Shown: positions 60,321-64,000 of the stretch, piece by piece
How the letters are laid out: each line of letters begins with the position of its first letter
Position numbering within the stretch: position 1 is the stretch's first letter
Origin: Onchidella celtica
Lineage: Eukaryota > Mollusca > Gastropoda > Systellommatophora > Onchidiidae
Reading direction: 5' to 3'
Assembly: GCA_963931925.1 (NCBI GenBank)
Contig: OZ007570.1
Location: forward strand, 47,321,317 to 47,385,316
DNA: 64,000 nt
Position numbers and translations under genes: made by a program
The notes under the pieces: generated by a model
The model's database searches: none
Told to the model about the DNA's origin: nothing
Seen by the model: the letters and a program-made list of their open reading frames with translations, nothing else

Positions 60321-61216
60321 AGGCCGTATCCAAAAAATGTAACCTCTTTAATTAAGCTTCGAGCAAAAAGAAGCGTTGCTCAATTCCAGCTCTTACCTTA
60401 GACGATTTATTAAAGTACAAAATCAGCCATTCACTTCGTCATCCATCAGCAACAATTGAAAACCATATAAAACGCATAATGCAAACATTGTCATCATGCA
60501 CAGGATGTTTACACGATCTTGTTATTTTTGTTTTTTTTTTACAAAATAAACATACATAAATAAAGTCTTTGTGAAAATATCAGCCTCGACGTGATAAATA
60601 AGTGACGAGGTGTGTTATAAGCAAATAAAAACGAGTAATGAAATTTTTTCGTTCACAAGGTCTTTAAGGAGATCAAATAATGTCAACCACTAGCCTAAGC
60701 GTTGACTATAGATGGCCCTGCTTTTATTCCTTGTCTTTATCCAACAGGAGTCATATTTCGAGAGTAGTCAGAAATCAGTTTTGCTGAGAACATTTTGATG
60801 TTCCTGCCCAGAGACATGCACAAATTGATGTAGTATTTGATCAATATAAGTCAGACCGTGGGGGGGGGGGGGGGGACTTAAGCAAGGGACTGAGAGGGGC
60901 TGGGAGTAGACGTAAAGTGACACCAATTGGAAGGGTGCCGAAGAGCTTATGAAATAATGACAACAATTCAGAATTATTTACTATACGTAACATACAAACG
61001 GGCATTTTATAGCAAGAAATGAAAACAGCCAGCAAAACAAGATTGAACATAACTGCATTACAACTGCCTGTATTCCCCGAAGTTAAAAAGGCATAACAGT
61101 TGGTGCCAATCTTTGACCAGCTGAAACTCTATGGACTGCAACAACTTTGATTCTCTGTTGACAAATCAAGACTACTTATACATGATCTAACGAAGAGTAG
61201 CAATGGTTTTCTCTTT

Positions 61217-61660
61217 CATGCCTTCAACTGCTGTGATACTGTGACAGGCATCAGGGGTATAGAAGGAAAAGTTCATTTCTTCGGACATGGATTTTTTTTT
61301 TCCGGAATCATCAGAACCCTTGGCCAAGCTGAGCAGCTGCCCAGTGAGTGTTGATAATAATGACATTCGACAGATAGAGAGATTGTGTGACTGGTCGTCC
61401 TTATTTATAAATGTTGACGATGTTAGGAAAGGCCTCCTTGTGTACAAAAACATGCAGTCTGACTTTTTGTCGTCAGTAACAGCAGCCCTGCCACGGTACA
61501 TTTACCGAGCAAGTTTATGAAGAGGTAACATCTGGGGTCAAGTTCTTGACCAGAGACCGCAACCATCCATGCCAGGCCTTGCAGCAGGACCGTCCACTCA
61601 GCATCAAACGTTGACCAAGAACCACGTGCAGTTATCTGCATTCCCAGCATGACAATTAGG
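61217..61660 (+). pseudogene. Remnant of a repeated protein family with HAFNCCDT motif
   Basis: Pieces in different frames read HAFNCCDTVTGIRGIEGKVH (61217), then NDIRQIERLCDW and VTAALPRYIYRASL (to 61517), then past a stop RGNIWGQVLDQRPQPSMPG. From memory, HAx(G/C)CDT...GKG, then LPPT..AL..H..RA.(Y/F)QAG..WG recurs in many multi-copy, unnamed proteins of invertebrate and fish genomes, probably mobile-element derived. One frameshift and one stop show the copy is dead. The family's function is not known to me. Confidence 0.55.
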
Positions 61661-61669
61661 TGTATTCAC

Positions 61670-63350
61670 TGCTGAAGTAACGAAGGCAGACACGTTGGCT
61701 GGGAGGAACTAGCCATGGCACGGATCCAGAAACAACAAGGATAACGATCCCTGAACCCCCCCCCCCTCCCCCCACACACACACCCCTGGCTGCGATTTCA
61801 GCAGAAAACGTGCACGCTGACTTTCAACCACTGACTTTAAATTCCCACTTTTTCGTCAATGAAGAATACGGTGCGAGTTCATAATTATGAGAATAAAAAG
61901 TCCATAGAGAGATGTAATTAGTTTTTGTGGGTGCCGCTATCATACCATAAAAACACACGCGCAGACGAATTCATTGTCACTACTTGGCTCGTGTGATGAC
62001 GCAACAGAGCTATGGCAGGAACCTGTGACATCAGGTGGCAACTACAGCTTCCCGACAGAAATACAATGTAGTTAGCACTGTTCGAAGGGGACCATGGCCC
62101 TAGCATGAACGATTTTGTTTTATTTGGGAATAATATAATTATTATTATTCTATTCTACAATTCTTAGTAATCAAAATTCTTACACACCTTCTAAAAAGTG
62201 GTAAATTGTGATGTCGCCTGAGTTTTTAGTGATTTCCAACTTGGAGACGAGCTACACGTAGTGGATCCGGATTCAGATGTAAAGTCTGGTGTTTCACCCT
62301 TTTTCCTCTATTGTCTGCGTGTTCAGAACAGATTACTGTTATGTTGTATTTAGCATCCGGACGGAAAGGCCTTCCAGGAAGAGGAAAATTTCAACTGATG
62401 TCAAAACTCCATAAAACATGAAAATAATAACAATAACAAATAAATGGATAAAAGAAGCCAAGTGTCCCATTCTACATTGGGGGGAGGAGGGGGTGTGTGT
62501 GAAAAGTTGACGTTGCAATACTTGGATAGTAAATAACTGATTGAGTAAAATTTTAAGGACTTGGAATAATTTTACTATTGTCAAGACTGACCTAATTAAA
62601 AAATACAAGAACTATTACATACAGAATGAAACAATGCTGACCTTTTCTTATTATACACGAGTCTAAGGCTATTGTAATATGAAGGAAGCCACAAAATATT
62701 CCAAACTGAATCTACCAGCTCTGAACTGTTGGAGTCGAGAACTGATGCAATTTATTTATACATGAAATTTCAATTCCCTCTTATTTTGAGGAGATGTGGC
62801 TGTCTTGAGTGAACTTAAATAATAGTGAGTCATGACAATAGAAGTTACTTTAAATTTGCTAGAGGCGTTTTTGGTTGCAATGAAATTATTTTTTCTAAAG
62901 ATTCTTCATATCCATAAGTCATGAAATCCAGCTGTTTGAAGTGGAGGAGATACTGCTGCTGTCATCTGGGATCTAATTCTTCAGAATATACATTTTATGC
63001 CGATTAAAGCCACAGAAATCTAATGGTGTAAGATATTTTTCATTATCATTTGTGGACTCGATGACATCACAATGTTAAAAATGTCGGCCTTGTGAATTTT
63101 TATCATGTTCTAGCGGAATATTTATTGTCATTGCATCTTTTTTTTTTTTTTTTCACAGGTAATGTTTATATTATAATATACACATTTACAAGAGTGGGGT
63201 TAATGTGCACATTAGTGTATGTTTGCCTGAAACAAATAATCATCTGTGTCTAGTTAGATGGTGACAGGTGCCAAAATGTATCTGATAACCTGACAATGAT
63301 TTGATATTTTGTCTCTCTTTCTTTGTCTCCTCTTCCCTTACCCCTATTCC
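61670..63350. other. Intergenic or intronic, no exon confirmed
   Basis: A C-run at 61757-61774 with CACACA, T-run at 63139-63157. No supported gene. If an exon begins at 63947, part of this may be intron of a gene extending right. Confidence 0.35.
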
Positions 63351-63946
63351 AGGTCAGTATCGGTTCCTTCTTGTCGGACATAAAAATATCTGGTTATTAA
63401 TAAAAGTACAGACAGTGTGCTTTCAGTCCTCACATTTTATGCACACCTTAAAAGAACGGTTTGTTTACACAATGAAAAAAAATCTGAAATATTCATTTTG
63501 AAACTGACTTCTTAATGTTTTATTCAATGTTAATTCATCATATGAATAAAAAAAACACCTTACAAAATAGAACAATCTAAAATGATTTCAAAAACTTACA
63601 ACAAATATATATAACTACTTGAAATTGCCCTAGGCAGGGCACAGAATATGTACATGAGAACAATCGAACCACAGAAAATATTTCAGTCTTACTTCAAGTG
63701 ACAGTAAGAACCGTTCTATATCTTCTCAAGAGCAATCATCATAGAAATTTGTACAAACTCTTTCCAAGAAATAGCCTTACTTCTCCAGTCAGTATTTGTA
63801 CAGAAAACAACTGATTCTGACATCATTATGACAAATAGAGAAAAAACATGCATGACACCCCATCATTGTTAAGGAAAACACACACACAAAACAAAATCAT
63901 ACTTGATTTTAGAAAATGAAAGTTGTTTTTTCTTTCTATTTTATAG

Positions 63947-64000
63947 CAATCCCCGGTTTGTTTTGAATATGGCCACTGATGAAAATATAAGGGTTTTCTC
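63947..64000 (+). CDS. Possible exon of a gene running off the right edge
   Basis: A strong pyrimidine tract ending TTTCTATTTTATAG precedes 63947. From there one frame (phase 2 carried in, first full codon at 63948) reads NPRFVLNMATDENIRVFS and is open to the window's end. A similar acceptor CTTACCCCTATTCCAG at 63353 precedes a frame GQYRFLLVGHKNIW that could be an upstream exon, but no good donor follows. Only about 18 residues are visible, so no family can be named. Confidence 0.35.

Noticed and set aside
63353-63404. Terminal exon ending TAA with an AATAAA immediately after it
   Set aside because: The acceptor is good, but the coding part would be only about 15 residues with no upstream exon found. 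An alternative frame across it is equally open, so it is mentioned only with the 63947 exon.

Overview
The window reads as nuclear DNA of an animal. It is AT-rich, its genes are split by GT-AG introns, and it is crowded with DNA transposons, LINE remnants, a tRNA-headed SINE, microsatellites and more than 20 long G or C homopolymer runs. The mix of elements (hAT and PIF/Harbinger MITEs, R2-like and RTE-like LINEs, DIRS-like remnants) and the ApoD-like lipocalin suggest a lophotrochozoan, most likely a marine mollusc. That taxonomic call is inference only. No prokaryotic operons, rRNA genes, free-standing tRNA genes or CRISPR arrays were seen.

Layout. (1) 196-3050 (+): the last four coding exons of a gene entering from the left, encoding a Ser-rich, coiled-coil protein with one C-terminal membrane segment; its 3' UTR probably runs to about 4870. 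(2) 5332-6049: a decayed PIF/Harbinger element with TIRs, a TAA target duplication and a piece of HARBI1-like transposase. (3) 6-22 kb: no gene recognised; MITEs, a 513-bp-period tandem duplication, dispersed repeats and a 1.66-kb hAT element carrying a nested SINE. (4) 22.5-29.1 kb (+): an ApoD-like lipocalin gene of five coding exons (202 aa), with a TATA promoter and a non-coding first exon proposed upstream. Its introns hold two hAT elements, a MITE, a SINE, a broken duplicate of coding exon 1 and a 200-N assembly gap. (5) 29-41 kb: repeats, a tetranucleotide block, a decayed DIRS-like reverse transcriptase, an RTE-like LINE 3' end and hAT elements, including an exact 154-bp duplication. 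(6) 41.0-48.5 kb (+): a METTL27/WBSCR27-like methyltransferase gene of five coding exons (228 aa), again with a TATA promoter and non-coding first exon proposed. (7) 48.7-60.1 kb: a TAA-flanked DNA element, a hAT element with a perfect 8-bp duplication, a 633-codon open R2-like LINE ORF on the minus strand, a 15-bp coding-length minisatellite and a TTAA-flanked element. (8) 61.2-61.7 kb: a remnant of a repeated protein family with an HAxxCCDT motif. The window ends in what may be the first bases of another exon.

The three host genes look functionally unrelated. I found no convincing new multi-gene system. The strongest new observations are transposon boundaries proven by target-site duplications, the duplicated lipocalin signal-peptide exon, the exact 154-bp duplication, and the nearly intact R2-like ORF.
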